From positions 186,001-250,000 of the forward strand of contig NZ_AUGD01000003.1 of NCBI RefSeq assembly GCF_000426845.1: a DNA stretch of 64,000 nucleotides, written 5' to 3'. Position 1 is the first letter of the stretch. Every line of letters starts with the position of its first letter. The notes beneath the pieces are model-generated. The model saw only the letters and a program-made list of their open reading frames with translations, had not been told where the DNA came from and ran no database searches. This document shows, piece after piece, positions 26,984 to 36,335 of the stretch. Source of the DNA: Bradyrhizobium sp. in8p8. Lineage in GTDB: Bacteria > Pseudomonadota > Alphaproteobacteria > Rhizobiales > Xanthobacteraceae. Both the position numbers and the translations under genes were made by a program.

Positions 26984-28285
26984 ATGGCGGGATATTTGCG
27001 CCGCGCAGCTGCCATGGCTGCGGGAATCGGATTTGCGTCGGCTGCAACATCGTCGGCGTACGCCGCAGGCTCCGAGATCAACACCGCGGACACCGCCTGG
27101 ATGATCGTTGCCACGGCGCTGGTCCTGATGATGACGATCCCGGGACTTGCGCTGTTCTACTCCGGCATGGTGCGCAAGAAGAACGTGCTTGCGACCATGG
27201 CGCAGAGCCTTGCCGCGGTGGCGCTGATCTCCATTCTCTGGGTGGCGTTCGGCTATTCGCTATGCTTCGTCGGCGATGGCCCATGGATCGGCACGCTCGA
27301 TCGCTGGTTTCTCGCCGGCATGACCATGGACAGCGTCAATCCGGCTGCGAAGACCATCCCGGAATCGCTGTTCATGCTGTACCAGATGACCTTTGCCATC
27401 ATCACGGTGGCGCTGGTCGCGGGCTCGGTGGCCGATCGGATGCGGTTCTCCGCCTATCTCCTGTTCTCGGTCGCCTGGTTCATCTTCGTCTACATTCCGC
27501 TGGCGCATTGGGTGTGGGGCGGCGGCTTCCTCGCCAGCATGGGCGTCCTGGATTTCGCCGGCGGCCTCGTGGTGCATCTGTCGGCCGGCACCGGCGGCCT
27601 GGTTGCGGCCAAGGTGCTGGGACGCCGTCACGGCTACGGCACCGAGAATCTCTCGCCGTTCGACCTCTCGCTCGCGGTGATGGGCACCGGCCTGTTGTGG
27701 GTCGGCTGGTTCGGCTTCAACGGCGGCTCGGCGCTGGCGGCGAACTCACGCGCAGTGATGGCGATCACCGCGACCCATCTTGCGGCCTGCGCCGGCGCGC
27801 TGACCTGGGCCGTGATCGAATGGTCGACGCGGCGCAAGCCCTCGGTGCTCGGCATGATCTCCGGCGCGGTCGCGGGCCTCGGCACCATCACGCCAGCCTC
27901 GGGCTTCGTCGCGCCCTGGCATGGCATCGTCATCGGCATCGTCGCCGGGGCGGTCTGCTATTGGGCCTGCACCTGGCTGAAGCACCGCTTCAACTATGAC
28001 GATTCGCTCGACGTGTTCGGCGTCCACGGCATCGGCGGCCTGACCGGCACCCTGCTTGGCGGCGTGTTCGCGACCAGCGCCATCGGCGGCACCGCCGGCC
28101 TGCTGGAGGGCAATCCTCAACAGCTCCTGATCCAGCTCTACGGTGTTGCGGTCACCTTCGTCTGGTCGGCGGGCGTCAGTTTCATCCTGCTCAAGCTCGT
28201 CGGCCTGTTCGTGCCGCTGCGCGTATCCCGTGAGCAGGAGCTCGAGGGGCTGGATATTTCGCAGCACGGAGAAGCGCTGCAATAG
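26984..28285 (+). CDS. amtB: Ammonium transporter AmtB, copy 1
   Basis: 433 residues: a probable cleaved N-terminal signal (AAAMAAGIGFASAATSSAYA) and then 11 membrane helices with Amt signatures NTADTAWMIVATALVLMMTIPGLALFYSGM, DFAGGLVVHLSAG (first pore His) and DDSLDVFGVHGIGG (second pore His). It conducts NH4+/NH3 and is gated by GlnK. ATG 26984 follows GGGGGAAACGAG. It is in an operon with the first glnK. Confidence 0.95.
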   Translation: MAGYLRRAAAMAAGIGFASAATSSAYAAGSEINTADTAWMIVATALVLMMTIPGLALFYSGMVRKKNVLATMAQSLAAVALISILWVAFGYSLCFVGDGPWIGTLDRWFLAGMTMDSVNPAAKTIPESLFMLYQMTFAIITVALVAGSVADRMRFSAYLLFSVAWFIFVYIPLAHWVWGGGFLASMGVLDFAGGLVVHLSAGTGGLVAAKVLGRRHGYGTENLSPFDLSLAVMGTGLLWVGWFGFNGGSALAANSRAVMAITATHLAACAGALTWAVIEWSTRRKPSVLGMISGAVAGLGTITPASGFVAPWHGIVIGIVAGAVCYWACTWLKHRFNYDDSLDVFGVHGIGGLTGTLLGGVFATSAIGGTAGLLEGNPQQLLIQLYGVAVTFVWSAGVSFILLKLVGLFVPLRVSREQELEGLDISQHGEALQ

Positions 28286-28353
28286 GCGCACACACTACTG
28301 AATTACCACTATCCTGCCCGACACGTGAGCAACATTGTGTCGGCAGCCTGTCA

Positions 28354-28370
28354 TGCCCGTATTTTGGGCA
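28354..28370 (+). promoter_or_regulatory. Candidate NtrC enhancer site
   Basis: TGCCCGTATTTTGGGCA is a 17-bp inverted repeat of the same span as the NtrC consensus TGCACCANNNTGGTGCA, though only about half of the fixed positions match. It lies about 100 bp upstream of the sigma-54 promoter, the usual enhancer distance. Confidence 0.4.
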
Positions 28371-28473
28371 GACATGGTCACGATTTGGGCGCGACGGAAT
28401 AGCGCACCGCACCGCAGTACCCGCCCGACGTGAAAACCCGCGGTTTCATAGTCCATTAGGCAATATGCCGATC

Positions 28474-28489
28474 TGGCACGGCATTTGAT
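28474..28489 (+). promoter_or_regulatory. Sigma-54 (RpoN) promoter of the second glnK-amtB operon
   Basis: TGGCACGGCATTTGAT matches TGGCACG-N4-TTGCW except for A in place of C in the -12 element; the GG and the -12 dinucleotide are 10 bp apart as required. It lies 104 bp before glnK copy 2. It fits nitrogen-limitation control through NtrC and RpoN. Confidence 0.75.
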
Positions 28490-28592
28490 TCTAAGGGTCC
28501 TGGCTGTGCCCGCGTAGTGAACTCTCCCTCGTGGCGAACCAGTCGAGAACGCCCGGCCACGTCCGGACCGGGCCCAAGCGGGGATAGGACCC

Positions 28593-28931
28593 ATGAAAAT
28601 TGTTATGGCGATCATCAAGCCATTCAAGCTGGAAGAAGTCCGTGACGCCCTGACCGCCATCGGCGTTCACGGTCTCACGGTGACGGAAGTCAAGGGATAT
28701 GGCCGCCAGAAGGGCCATACGGAAATCTATCGCGGCGCCGAATACGCCGTGAGCTTTCTGCCCAAGATCAAGATCGAGGTCGCTGTCGCATCCGACCAGG
28801 TCGACAAGACCATCGACGCCATCACGTCCGCGGCGAAAACCGGACAGATCGGCGACGGCAAGATCTTCGTCATCAACCTCGACCATGCGGTGCGCATCCG
28901 CACCGGCGAGGCCGATGCCGCGGCCCTTTGA
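28593..28931 (+). CDS. glnK: Nitrogen regulatory protein P-II (GlnK-type), copy 2
   Basis: 112 residues, very similar to copy 1, with Tyr51 in YRGAEY and the same nucleotide-binding loops. It differs mainly in the last third (DKTIDAITSAAKTG). It stands 104 bp behind a sigma-54-type promoter and 37 bp before its own amtB, so this pair is probably the one induced under nitrogen limitation. Two glnK-amtB pairs in tandem suggest an old duplication followed by divergence of regulation. Confidence 0.95.
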   Translation: MKIVMAIIKPFKLEEVRDALTAIGVHGLTVTEVKGYGRQKGHTEIYRGAEYAVSFLPKIKIEVAVASDQVDKTIDAITSAAKTGQIGDGKIFVINLDHAVRIRTGEADAAAL

Positions 28932-28968
28932 TTTCGCGCTCAACCTTATCCAATCAGGAGTGAATGAT

Positions 28969-30417
28969 ATGACGTTCAAGCGTCCCCATGGCGCGGGATT
29001 GGCGGCTCTCGCAGTCGGCCTGTTCGCTGCGACCGCGGCCTATGCCGAGCCAACGGTCAACAAGGGAGACAACGCCTGGATGATGACATCGACAGTGCTG
29101 GTGCTGTTGATGACGATCCCCGGCCTCGCGCTGTTCTACGGCGGTCTCGTCCGTTCCAAGAACATGCTCTCCGTCCTGATGCAGGTGTTCTACACCGTCT
29201 GCGTCGTCACCGTGATCTGGGCCGTGTACGGCTACAGCCTGACCTTCACCGGCGGCTCCGACTTCATTGGCGGCTTCTCCAAGGCGTTCATGATGGGCGT
29301 CACCCCCGAGACGAAGGCTGCGACCTTCTCGGTCGACACCAACATCACGGAGCTCATCTATGTGTGCTTCCAGATGACCTTCGCGGCGATCACGCCCGCC
29401 CTCATCGTCGGCGCCTTCGCCGAGCGCATGAAGTTCGCCGCGATCGCGCTGTTCGTCCCCCTCTGGGTCACGCTGGTGTATTTCCCGATCGCGCACATGG
29501 TCTGGTACTGGCAGGGTCCGGACCTGATCCAGGATGCGGCCAAGGCGCTCGCTGCCGCCACTGACGCGGCGGCAAAGACCGCGGCGCAGGCCAAGCTCGA
29601 CGAGCTCAATGCCGACGCCGGCTGGATCTTCAAGATGGGCGCGATCGACTTCGCGGGCGGCACCGTGGTGCACATCAACGCCGGCATCGCGGGCCTCGTC
29701 GGCGCTCTCCTGATCGGCAAGCGCGTCGGTTACGGCAAGGAGCTGATGGCCCCGCACTCGCTGACCATGTCGATGATCGGCGCCTCGCTGCTCTGGGTCG
29801 GCTGGTTCGGCTTCAACGCCGGCTCCAACCTCGAAGCCAGCGGCGGCGCTGCACTCGCCATGACCAACTCCTTCGTCGCCACCGCAGCCGCCGCGCTGTC
29901 GTGGATGTTCGCGGAGTGGATCGTCAAGGGTCATCCTTCCGTGCTCGGCGTCATTTCCGGCGCGGTCGCGGGCCTCGTTGCCGTCACCCCTGCAGCGGGC
30001 TTCTCCGGGATCATGGGAGCAATCGTGCTCGGCCTCGTGGCCGGCGTGGTCTGCCTGTTCTTCTGCACCGTCGTGAAGAACGCGCTCGGCTACGATGACT
30101 CGCTCGACGTGTTCGGCGTGCACTGCGTCGGCGGCATCGTCGGCGCCATCGGCACCGGCATTCTCGTCAACCCCGCGCTCGGCGGCGCCGGCATCATCGA
30201 CTACTCGGCCATCCCGCCGAAGGTCGCCGATTACGACTTCGCCACGCAGATGCTCGCCCAGATCAAGGCCGTCGTCACCACGCTGGTGTGGTCGGGCATC
30301 GGTTCGGCGATCCTCTACAAGGTGGTCGATGTGATCGTCGGTCTGCGCACCAACATCGAGAGTGAGCGCGAAGGCCTCGACATCACCGAGCACACCGAGC
30401 GCGCCTACAACATGTAA
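28969..30417 (+). CDS. amtB: Ammonium transporter AmtB, copy 2
   Basis: 482 residues with an N-terminal signal (LAALAVGLFAATAAYA) and 11 membrane helices. The Amt signatures PGLALFYGGLVRSKN, DFAGGTVVHINAG and DDSLDVFGVHCVGG include both pore His residues. Compared with copy 1 it has an insertion of about 30 residues rich in Ala, Lys and Asp (bases about 29511-29625) in the loop before the helix with the first pore His, predicted periplasmic. AGGAG (28956-28960) precedes ATG 28969. A strong terminator follows. Confidence 0.95.
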   Translation: MTFKRPHGAGLAALAVGLFAATAAYAEPTVNKGDNAWMMTSTVLVLLMTIPGLALFYGGLVRSKNMLSVLMQVFYTVCVVTVIWAVYGYSLTFTGGSDFIGGFSKAFMMGVTPETKAATFSVDTNITELIYVCFQMTFAAITPALIVGAFAERMKFAAIALFVPLWVTLVYFPIAHMVWYWQGPDLIQDAAKALAAATDAAAKTAAQAKLDELNADAGWIFKMGAIDFAGGTVVHINAGIAGLVGALLIGKRVGYGKELMAPHSLTMSMIGASLLWVGWFGFNAGSNLEASGGAALAMTNSFVATAAAALSWMFAEWIVKGHPSVLGVISGAVAGLVAVTPAAGFSGIMGAIVLGLVAGVVCLFFCTVVKNALGYDDSLDVFGVHCVGGIVGAIGTGILVNPALGGAGIIDYSAIPPKVADYDFATQMLAQIKAVVTTLVWSGIGSAILYKVVDVIVGLRTNIESEREGLDITEHTERAYNM

Positions 30418-30501
30418 GCCCTCCTCCCGGGCGCGGTCTCCCCGGAAACCGCGTCCACAACTACGGTTCGGGCACATACCCGGCAATGCCCTGACCGTTG
30501 A

Positions 30502-30536
30502 GGGGCTCCAGCGCAAGCTGGAGCCCCTTTCTTTTG
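30502..30536 (+). terminator. Rho-independent terminator after amtB copy 2
   Basis: A perfect 11-bp stem, GGGGCTCCAGC (30502-30512) with GCTGGAGCCCC (30517-30527), closes a GCAA loop and is followed by TTTCTTTT. It ends the second glnK-amtB transcript. Confidence 0.93.
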
Positions 30537-30630
30537 GTCGGTTCCCTTGCGGGGGAGAGGTTGAACGGCCGTGCACCCGCTGTTATCCGGCTTCATTATT
30601 CCTGCTCTGGACGCAGGCGCCGGCCGATGG

Positions 30631-30645
30631 TTAATCGCGTCTTAA
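30631..30645 (+). promoter_or_regulatory. CtrA-binding box upstream of the dapC-like / ftsK operon
   Basis: TTAATCGCGTCTTAA is an exact match to the full CtrA motif TTAA-N7-TTAA and is followed by CC, as in TTAACC. It lies about 90-100 bp before the first gene of a block that includes ftsK, a cell-division gene under CtrA control in Caulobacter. Confidence 0.7.
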
Positions 30646-30734
30646 CCTCGCCCTATCTATGGTGAACTGAACCGCTTCCCGCCGGTGCCTTCGCGCGACC
30701 GGCTGTTCCAAGAGTGCTGGCGCCCAGAATGGTC

Positions 30735-31943
30735 ATGACCGCTTCATCCCGTGCGCCGCAGGCCAGTGGAAGCTCCGACAGCGAACGCTCGCCCTTCGTC
30801 CGGCTGAACGAGCTGCTGGCGCCGCATCAGCCCGGCAAGCCTTTGATTTCGCTCGCGGTCGGCGAACCCCAGCATCCCGTGCCCGACTTCGTCGGCCCGG
30901 TCCTGGCCAAGCACATCGCAGATTTCGGCCGTTACCCCGCGAACAAGGGCACCGACCCGTTCCGCAAGGCTGCAGGCGCCTGGCTGTCGTCGCGCTTCAA
31001 GCTGCCGCGACCGCTCGACCCAGAGGACGAGATTCTCGTCCTCAATGGCAGCCGCGAAGGCCTGTTCCTCGCTGCGATCGCGGCTGCGCGATATGTCGGC
31101 CCGCGTCCCGGCAAGCCCGCCATCCTGATGCCGAACCCGTTCTATCCGGTCTATGGCGCAGGCGCCCTCGCAGCGGCTTGCGAGCCGGTTCATCTGCCGA
31201 CCACGGTCGAGAACGGCTTCCTGCCCGACCTCGACGCCATCGACGAGACGACGCTGGCGCGCACGGTCGCGATCTACCTGGCCTCGCCCGCAAATCCGCA
31301 AGGCTCGGTCGCCAAGCCTGACTATTTCAGGCGCTTGAAGCAGCTCGCCGACCGCTACGGCTTCGTGATTCTCAGCGACGAGTGCTATTCCGAGATCTAC
31401 ACGCGCGAGGCCCCGGGCAGCGCGCTGGAATGCGCCGGCCCCGACTACACCCGCGTGGTCGCGTTCCAGTCGCTGTCGAAGCGCTCCAACCTGCCGGGCC
31501 TGCGCGTCGGCTTCGCCGCCGGCGACAAGAGGTTCATCGGCATGTTCCTCGAGCTGCGTAACATCGCAGCGCCCCAGGTGCCGGTGCCGCTCCAGCACGT
31601 GGCGACCGTCGCCTATGGCGACGAGGCGCATGTGGAGGAGAACCGCAGGCTCTATCGGATCAAGTTCGATCTCGCCGACCAGATCATCGGCAATCGTTAC
31701 GGCTACCGCCGGCCCGACGCCGGCTTCTGCGTCTGGCTCAACACATCCGCAGTCGGCGACGACGTGTCGGTGACGCTGAGACTCTTCAAGGAAGCAGGCG
31801 TGCGCGTGGTGCCCGGCAGCTATCTGGCCCGCGTTCAGCCCGACGGCTTCAATCCAGGTGCGGGCTACATCCGGCTCGCGCTGGTGCAGGACGGCGAGAC
31901 CACGGCGCAGGCGCTGCACCGCCTGGTCGAGACTCTGGGTTAG
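30735..31943 (+). CDS. dapC: PLP-dependent aminotransferase, probably N-succinyldiaminopimelate aminotransferase
   Basis: About 402 residues, class I/II aminotransferase fold. The PLP lysine lies in [18 protein letters not shown] (about residue 249), a form of the motif typical of Dap[13 protein letters not shown] and [10 protein letters not shown] are the other PLP-contact motifs. DapC acts in lysine and meso-diaminopimelate synthesis, which feeds peptidoglycan and so fits the ftsK neighbour. Starts at 30714, 30729 and 30735 are all in frame; I favour 30735 or 30729. The exact substrate is inferred. Confidence 0.78.
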   Translation: MTASSRAPQASGSSDSERSPFVRLNELLAPHQPGKPLISLAVGEPQHPVPDFVGPVLAKHIADFGRYPANKGTDPFRKAAGAWLSSRFKLPRPLDPEDEILVLNGSREGLFLAAIAAARYVGPRPGKPAILMPNPFYPVYGAGALAAACEPVHLPTTVENGFLPDLDAIDETTLARTVAIYLASPANPQGSVAKPDYFRRLKQLADRYGFVILSDECYSEIYTREAPGSALECAGPDYTRVVAFQSLSKRSNLPGLRVGFAAGDKRFIGMFLELRNIAAPQVPVPLQHVATVAYGDEAHVEENRRLYRIKFDLADQIIGNRYGYRRPDAGFCVWLNTSAVGDDVSVTLRLFKEAGVRVVPGSYLARVQPDGFNPGAGYIRLALVQDGETTAQALHRLVETLG

Positions 31944-31951
31944 GCGGGCCC

Positions 31952-34423
31952 ATGAGCATGTCGGCAATCGAACGTGTCATTCCACTGGTCGGGCATCTGC
32001 CGCCCTCGATCCGAGAGGGGCTGGCGCGTCGCATGCGCGAGCTCACCGGGCTCGGCCTGATCGCGCTGGCAGGCGTCGCCTCGGCCGCGCTGATGACATG
32101 GTCGGTGCAGGATCCCAGCCTCAGCCATGCCACCTCGCGGCCAATCCGGAACATCCTCGGCTATGCCGGCGCGATCGGCGCCGATCTTGCCATGCAGATC
32201 CTCGGGCTCGGCGCGATCATGCTGGTCCTGACCGTCGCGGTCTGGGGCTGGCGGATGATGACGCATCGCCCGTTCGACCGCGAGGCGTTGCGGCTCGGTT
32301 CCTGGATTCTCTGCACGGTGATCGCAGCGGGCTTCGCCAGCTGCTGGCGGCATGGCGGCGCCTGGCCGCTGCCGACCGGACTCGGCGGCGTGGTCGGCGA
32401 CGCGCTGGTGCGCGCACCGGCGGTGATCTTCGGGCCGGCCGGCACCATCTACCGCATCGTGCTGGGCACGATCCTGTTCGTCGCGATGACGGCGACCTTC
32501 CTGATCGCCTGCGGTCTCGGCGCGCGCGAGCGTGACGAAGAGCTCTCGGCGATCGAGGACGAGGACAAGCCGCTCGACGAAGACGAGGAGAGCGATCGTG
32601 GCTCGGTGTCGCTGGGCTGGCTGTTCCATGCCCTGATGAGCACCAAGGCTCGGCTGGGCTGGCTGCTTGGCGCCGCGTACCGCTCACTGGTATCGAGTGG
32701 ACCGAAGACCAAGGCCACGCAGTTCAGCCGCCAGGAGCCCAATCTGGGCGGTGGCCGCGCCGCGCCTTCCATCTCGCCGCAGTCCGAAGACGAGGACACC
32801 GAGGACGAGCACGAAGAGGAGGAAGGCGAGGAGGAGGAGCAGCCCGCCGCGCGCGCCCCGCGCAAGAAGGCGGCGCCGAAGACTGCGGCCAAGAAGTCCT
32901 CCGACAAGTTCGACCTTCCGTCCGTCTCCATGCTGGCCGCTCCGAAGGCCGGCGATCGCCAGCCGCTCAGCAAGGCCGAGCTTGAGGCCAATTCCCGTTC
33001 GCTCGAAGGCGTGCTGCAGGATTTCGGCGTGCGCGGCGAGATCGTGAAGGCCAATCCGGGCCCCGTGGTCACGCTGTACGAACTGGAGCCGGCGCCCGGC
33101 ATCAAGTCCTCGCGCGTGATCGGGCTTGCCGACGACATCGCCCGCTCGATGAGCGCGCTGTCCGCGCGCGTCGCCGTCGTGCCCGGCCGCAACGCGATCG
33201 GCATCGAGCTGCCGAACGCGCATCGCGAGAAGGTCTATCTGCGCGAATTGCTCGTCGCAAAGGAGGCGACCGACACGGTGGCAAAGCTGCCGCTGTGCCT
33301 CGGCAAGACCATCGGCGGCGACCCCGTCATCATCGACCTCGCGCGCACGCCGCACATGCTGATCGCCGGCACCACCGGCTCGGGCAAGTCGGTTGCCATC
33401 AACACCATGATCCTCAGCCTGGTCTACCGGCTGCGTCCGGACCAGTGCCGGCTGATCATGGTCGATCCGAAGATGCTCGAGCTCTCCGTCTATGACGGCA
33501 TTCCCCATCTGCTCACGCCCGTCGTGACCGATCCGAAGAAGGCGGTTGTCGCGCTGAAATGGGCCGTGCGCGAGATGGAAGAGCGTTACAAGAACATGGC
33601 CAAGCTCGGCGTCCGCAACATCGACGGCTACAACACGCGCCTGCTCGAATTGAAGGCCAAGGGCGAGGAGCCGACACGCACGGTCCATACCGGCTTCGAC
33701 AAGGAAACCGGCAAGGCGATCTACGAGGAAGAGAAGCTCTCGCTCGACCCGCTGCCCTATATCGTCATCATCGTCGACGAGATGGCCGACCTGATGATGG
33801 TCGCCGGCAAGGACATCGAAGGCGCGGTGCAGCGTCTGGCGCAGATGGCGCGCGCCGCCGGCCTGCACGTCATCCTCGCCACGCAGCGCCCGTCGGTCGA
33901 CGTCATCACCGGCACCATCAAGGCGAACTTCCCGACCCGCATCGCCTTCCAGGTCACCTCCAAGATCGACAGCCGCACCATCCTCGGCGAGATGGGCGCC
34001 GAGCAGCTGCTCGGTCAGGGCGACATGCTCTACATGGCGGGCGGTGGCCGCATCAGCCGCGTGCACGGACCGTTTGCCTCCGACGAGGAAGTCGAGAAGG
34101 TGGTGCGTCATCTCAAGACGCAGGGACAGCCGGAATATCTCGAGGCGGTTACGGCCGAAGAGCCCACCGAGGACGAGGATGGCGCCGTGTTCGACGCCAC
34201 CGGCATGGGCGGCGATGGCGGCGGCGATCTGTTCCAGCAGGCGGTTGCCATCGTCAAGCGCGATCGCAAGGCTTCGACCAGCTACATCCAGCGCCGCCTG
34301 CAGATCGGCTACAACCGCGCCGCATCGCTGATGGAGCGCATGGAACTGGAGGGCATCGTCGGTCCCGCCAACCACGCCGGCAAGCGCGAGATCCTGGTCG
34401 AGGAAGAAGACAGCCATATGTGA
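31952..34423 (+). CDS. ftsK: DNA translocase FtsK
   Basis: 823 residues. About four N-terminal membrane helices (35-190) anchor it at the septum. A strongly acidic then basic linker (about 200-310, with runs of Glu followed by Lys/Ala) leads to the motor: Walker A GTTGSGKS near residues 473-480 and Walker [15 protein letters not shown] near 608. The C-terminal winged-helix gamma domain ([21 protein letters not shown]) reads KOPS-type sequences. It pumps chromosome dimers toward dif during division. It is 8 bp from the dapC-like gene and 95 bp before lolA, so it sits inside one operon. Confidence 0.97.
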   Translation: MSMSAIERVIPLVGHLPPSIREGLARRMRELTGLGLIALAGVASAALMTWSVQDPSLSHATSRPIRNILGYAGAIGADLAMQILGLGAIMLVLTVAVWGWRMMTHRPFDREALRLGSWILCTVIAAGFASCWRHGGAWPLPTGLGGVVGDALVRAPAVIFGPAGTIYRIVLGTILFVAMTATFLIACGLGARERDEELSAIEDEDKPLDEDEESDRGSVSLGWLFHALMSTKARLGWLLGAAYRSLVSSGPKTKATQFSRQEPNLGGGRAAPSISPQSEDEDTEDEHEEEEGEEEEQPAARAPRKKAAPKTAAKKSSDKFDLPSVSMLAAPKAGDRQPLSKAELEANSRSLEGVLQDFGVRGEIVKANPGPVVTLYELEPAPGIKSSRVIGLADDIARSMSALSARVAVVPGRNAIGIELPNAHREKVYLRELLVAKEATDTVAKLPLCLGKTIGGDPVIIDLARTPHMLIAGTTGSGKSVAINTMILSLVYRLRPDQCRLIMVDPKMLELSVYDGIPHLLTPVVTDPKKAVVALKWAVREMEERYKNMAKLGVRNIDGYNTRLLELKAKGEEPTRTVHTGFDKETGKAIYEEEKLSLDPLPYIVIIVDEMADLMMVAGKDIEGAVQRLAQMARAAGLHVILATQRPSVDVITGTIKANFPTRIAFQVTSKIDSRTILGEMGAEQLLGQGDMLYMAGGGRISRVHGPFASDEEVEKVVRHLKTQGQPEYLEAVTAEEPTEDEDGAVFDATGMGGDGGGDLFQQAVAIVKRDRKASTSYIQRRLQIGYNRAASLMERMELEGIVGPANHAGKREILVEEEDSHM

Positions 34424-34518
34424 GGCGAGGCGCCTCTGAACATCATTTCACGCAGAATCGATATCTGCTTTTGCCCGAAATCACGCTAAAAGGGCGCCCA
34501 GCAATACAGGACGAGGCG

Positions 34519-35331
34519 TTGATCAGACATCCGGACACTCGATACGCTGCCTCCATCGCTGCGCGAAGCGCGCGCGTGGCCGGCGTGCTTCTCGTCACCG
34601 CCGCGATGGTGACCGCTGCATCGTTCGCGCAAACCGTGCCGGTGCCGAAGCCCGCACCGAAAGGCCGCGAAGGTGCTCCAGCCGGCGGTGGGCCAACCGT
34701 CACCGGCGCGATGCAGACGCCGCCGAACCCGGTCATCCCCGATCCGCGTCGCAACGTGCCGAGCAGCATCTTCCAGACCTTCGACGCCAATCAGAAGGCG
34801 CAGGCCGCCAAGGTCAGCGCCTATCTGTCGTCGCTTCAGACGCTGGTCGGGAATTTCGTCCAGGTCGGCCCCGACGGCAGCAAGACGCAGGGAGAATTCT
34901 ACATCCAGAAGCCCGGCAAGGTGCGCTTCGAATATGACGCGCCGAGCCCGATCGACATCGTCGCGGACGGATCCTCGCTCGTGGTGCGCGACCGCAAGCT
35001 CGCGACCCAGGACGTCTATCCGCTGTCGCAGACGCCGCTGCGCTTCCTGCTGTCCGACCGTATCGACCTGATGAAGGACACCAACGTCGTCAACGTCTCG
35101 GCCGACGACGTCTATGTCAGCGTCACCATCGAGGAGAAGCAGGCGCTGGTCGGCACCAGCCGGCTGCTCCTGATGTTCGGCGCCAAGGACGGCCAGCTCA
35201 AGCAGTGGACCGTCACCGACCCGCAGGGCTACGACACCACGATCGCGGTCTACAATCTGGACTCGAGCAAGAAGCTCGACCCCGGCATGTTCAAGATCGA
35301 TTTCACCAATTACGGACCATCGCCGGGTTGA
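34519..35331 (+). CDS. lolA: Outer-membrane lipoprotein carrier protein LolA
   Basis: About 270 residues from TTG 34519, which is preceded by AGGACGAGG. The N-terminus has a signal peptide (VAGVLLVTAAMVTAASFAQ), then a Pro/Ala-rich stretch (about 35-75) and the LolA half-barrel from about residue 85 (YLSSLQTLVGNFVQVGPDGSKTQGEFYIQKPGKVRFEYD). LolA ferries lipoproteins across the periplasm. The open frame runs far upstream inside ftsK in another frame, which is a shadow. The start is the least certain part. Confidence 0.88.
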   Translation: MIRHPDTRYAASIAARSARVAGVLLVTAAMVTAASFAQTVPVPKPAPKGREGAPAGGGPTVTGAMQTPPNPVIPDPRRNVPSSIFQTFDANQKAQAAKVSAYLSSLQTLVGNFVQVGPDGSKTQGEFYIQKPGKVRFEYDAPSPIDIVADGSSLVVRDRKLATQDVYPLSQTPLRFLLSDRIDLMKDTNVVNVSADDVYVSVTIEEKQALVGTSRLLLMFGAKDGQLKQWTVTDPQGYDTTIAVYNLDSSKKLDPGMFKIDFTNYGPSPG

Positions 35332-35355
35332 TGGCTGATGGCGTCTGCGACGGTC

Positions 35356-35436
35356 GTCATGCCCGGGCTTGCCCGGGCATCCACGTCTTGGGCCTTATAA
35401 AAAGGCGTGGATGGCCGGGTGAAGCCCGGCCATGAC
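35356..35436. repeat. Palindromic repeat, family C
   Basis: It starts GTCATGCCCGGGC and ends GCCCGGCCATGAC, with inner arms ATCCACG and CGTGGAT around a TTATAAAA loop. It is a hairpin-forming extragenic palindrome between lolA and xthA. It resembles family B in its outer GTCAT/ATGAC ends but has a different core. Confidence 0.8.
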
Positions 35437-35461
35437 TGATGGAGTTTGTTAGACCGTCGCC

Positions 35462-36277
35462 ATGCGACTTTCCCTGACCACCTGGAACATCAATTCGGTG
35501 CGGCTGCGCATCGACCTGGTCGCGAAATTCTTGAAGAGCGCGCGGCCGGAGGTGCTGTGCCTGCAGGAGACCAAGTGCATCGATGACGCCTTTCCGCTAA
35601 AGCGATTCAAGCGGCTCGGCTATGAGCACGTGGCGCTGAACGGGCAGAAGGGCTATCACGGCGTTGCCATCGTCTCGAAGATCCCGTTCGAGACGAAGGA
35701 CATCCGCACCTTCTGCGACAAGGTTGATTCGCGTCACATCTCGGTGTCGTTCGGCGAGAAGGCCGGCATCGCAAAGCCGCTGGTGCTGCATAATTTCTAC
35801 GTGCCCGCCGGCGGCGACATTCCCGATCCCGTGCTGAACGAGAAGTTCGATCACAAGCTTCGCTTCCTCGACGAGATGAAGGCGTGCGAGCCGCTGCATC
35901 CGCGCGGCGAGGACCGTCACATCCTGGTCGGCGACCTCAACGTTGCCCCGCACGAGAACGACGTCTGGTCGCACAAGCAGCTTCTGAAGGTCGTCTCGCA
36001 CACGCCTGTCGAAACCGAGAAGCTGAAGGCGGCACTCGAGGCGGGCGAATGGGTCGATGTCGCGCGGGAGCGCATCCCGATGTCGGAGAAGGTCTATACG
36101 TGGTGGAGCTACCGCTCCCCCGACTGGACCGTCGGCGACCGCGGCCGCCGGCTCGACCACATCTGGGTCTCGCGGGCGCTGAAGGACTCGGTGCAGGATT
36201 TTAGAATTCTGCGTGATGCGCGGAGCTGGGAGCGGCCGTCGGACCATGTCCCGGTCACGGTGACGCTCGATCTATGA
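35462..36277 (+). CDS. xthA: Exodeoxyribonuclease III
   Basis: 271 residues of the EEP (endonuclease/exonuclease/phosphatase) fold. The catalytic signatures are LTTWNINSVRLR, LQETKC (metal-binding Glu), GDLNVAPHENDVW, and RLDHIWVS with the final SDHVPV. It acts as an AP endonuclease and 3'-exonuclease in base excision repair. ATG 35462 is used. It follows lolA across a palindromic repeat and may be transcribed with the ftsK block. Confidence 0.95.
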   Translation: MRLSLTTWNINSVRLRIDLVAKFLKSARPEVLCLQETKCIDDAFPLKRFKRLGYEHVALNGQKGYHGVAIVSKIPFETKDIRTFCDKVDSRHISVSFGEKAGIAKPLVLHNFYVPAGGDIPDPVLNEKFDHKLRFLDEMKACEPLHPRGEDRHILVGDLNVAPHENDVWSHKQLLKVVSHTPVETEKLKAALEAGEWVDVARERIPMSEKVYTWWSYRSPDWTVGDRGRRLDHIWVSRALKDSVQDFRILRDARSWERPSDHVPVTVTLDL

Positions 36278-36286
36278 CCGTCACCT

Positions 36287-36324
36287 GTCATTCCGGGGCG
36301 CGCGCAGCGCGAGCCCGGAATGAC
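36287..36324. repeat. Dispersed palindromic repeat, family B (short perfect copy)
   Basis: GTCATTCCGGG is matched by CCCGGAATGAC across a GCGCGCGCAGCGCGAG core, making a near-perfect 38-bp hairpin. It lies between the convergent xthA and cNMP-domain genes and is probably a bidirectional RNA-end structure. Confidence 0.9.
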
Positions 36325-36335
36325 AACAGAGACAC

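Larger units (their letters stand above)
28286..28592. other. Regulatory spacer between the two glnK-amtB pairs
   Basis: A 307-bp spacer without a gene. It holds a 7-bp hairpin (CCGACAC 28318-28324 with GTGTCGG 28337-28343) that lacks a U-tract, an NtrC-like inverted repeat and a sigma-54 promoter, annotated separately. Confidence 0.7.
30418..30728. other. Spacer with a terminator and a CtrA box
   Basis: About 310 bp without a gene between amtB copy 2 and the dapC-like gene. It contains a strong intrinsic terminator (30502-30536) and then a perfect CtrA-type motif (30631-30645), so it separates two transcription units. Confidence 0.8.

Noticed and set aside
28318-28343. CCGACAC/GTGTCGG hairpin after amtB copy 1 as a terminator
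   Set aside because: Only 7 bp with a 12-base loop and no U-tract.
28954-30576. 540-codon open frame antisense to amtB copy 2
   Set aside because: Runs across the strong terminator and the opposite strand of AmtB; composition is Asp/Glu/His-rich without a domain.
32684-34417. 577-codon open frame antisense to ftsK
   Set aside because: Shadow of FtsK with no recognisable motif or ribosome-binding site.
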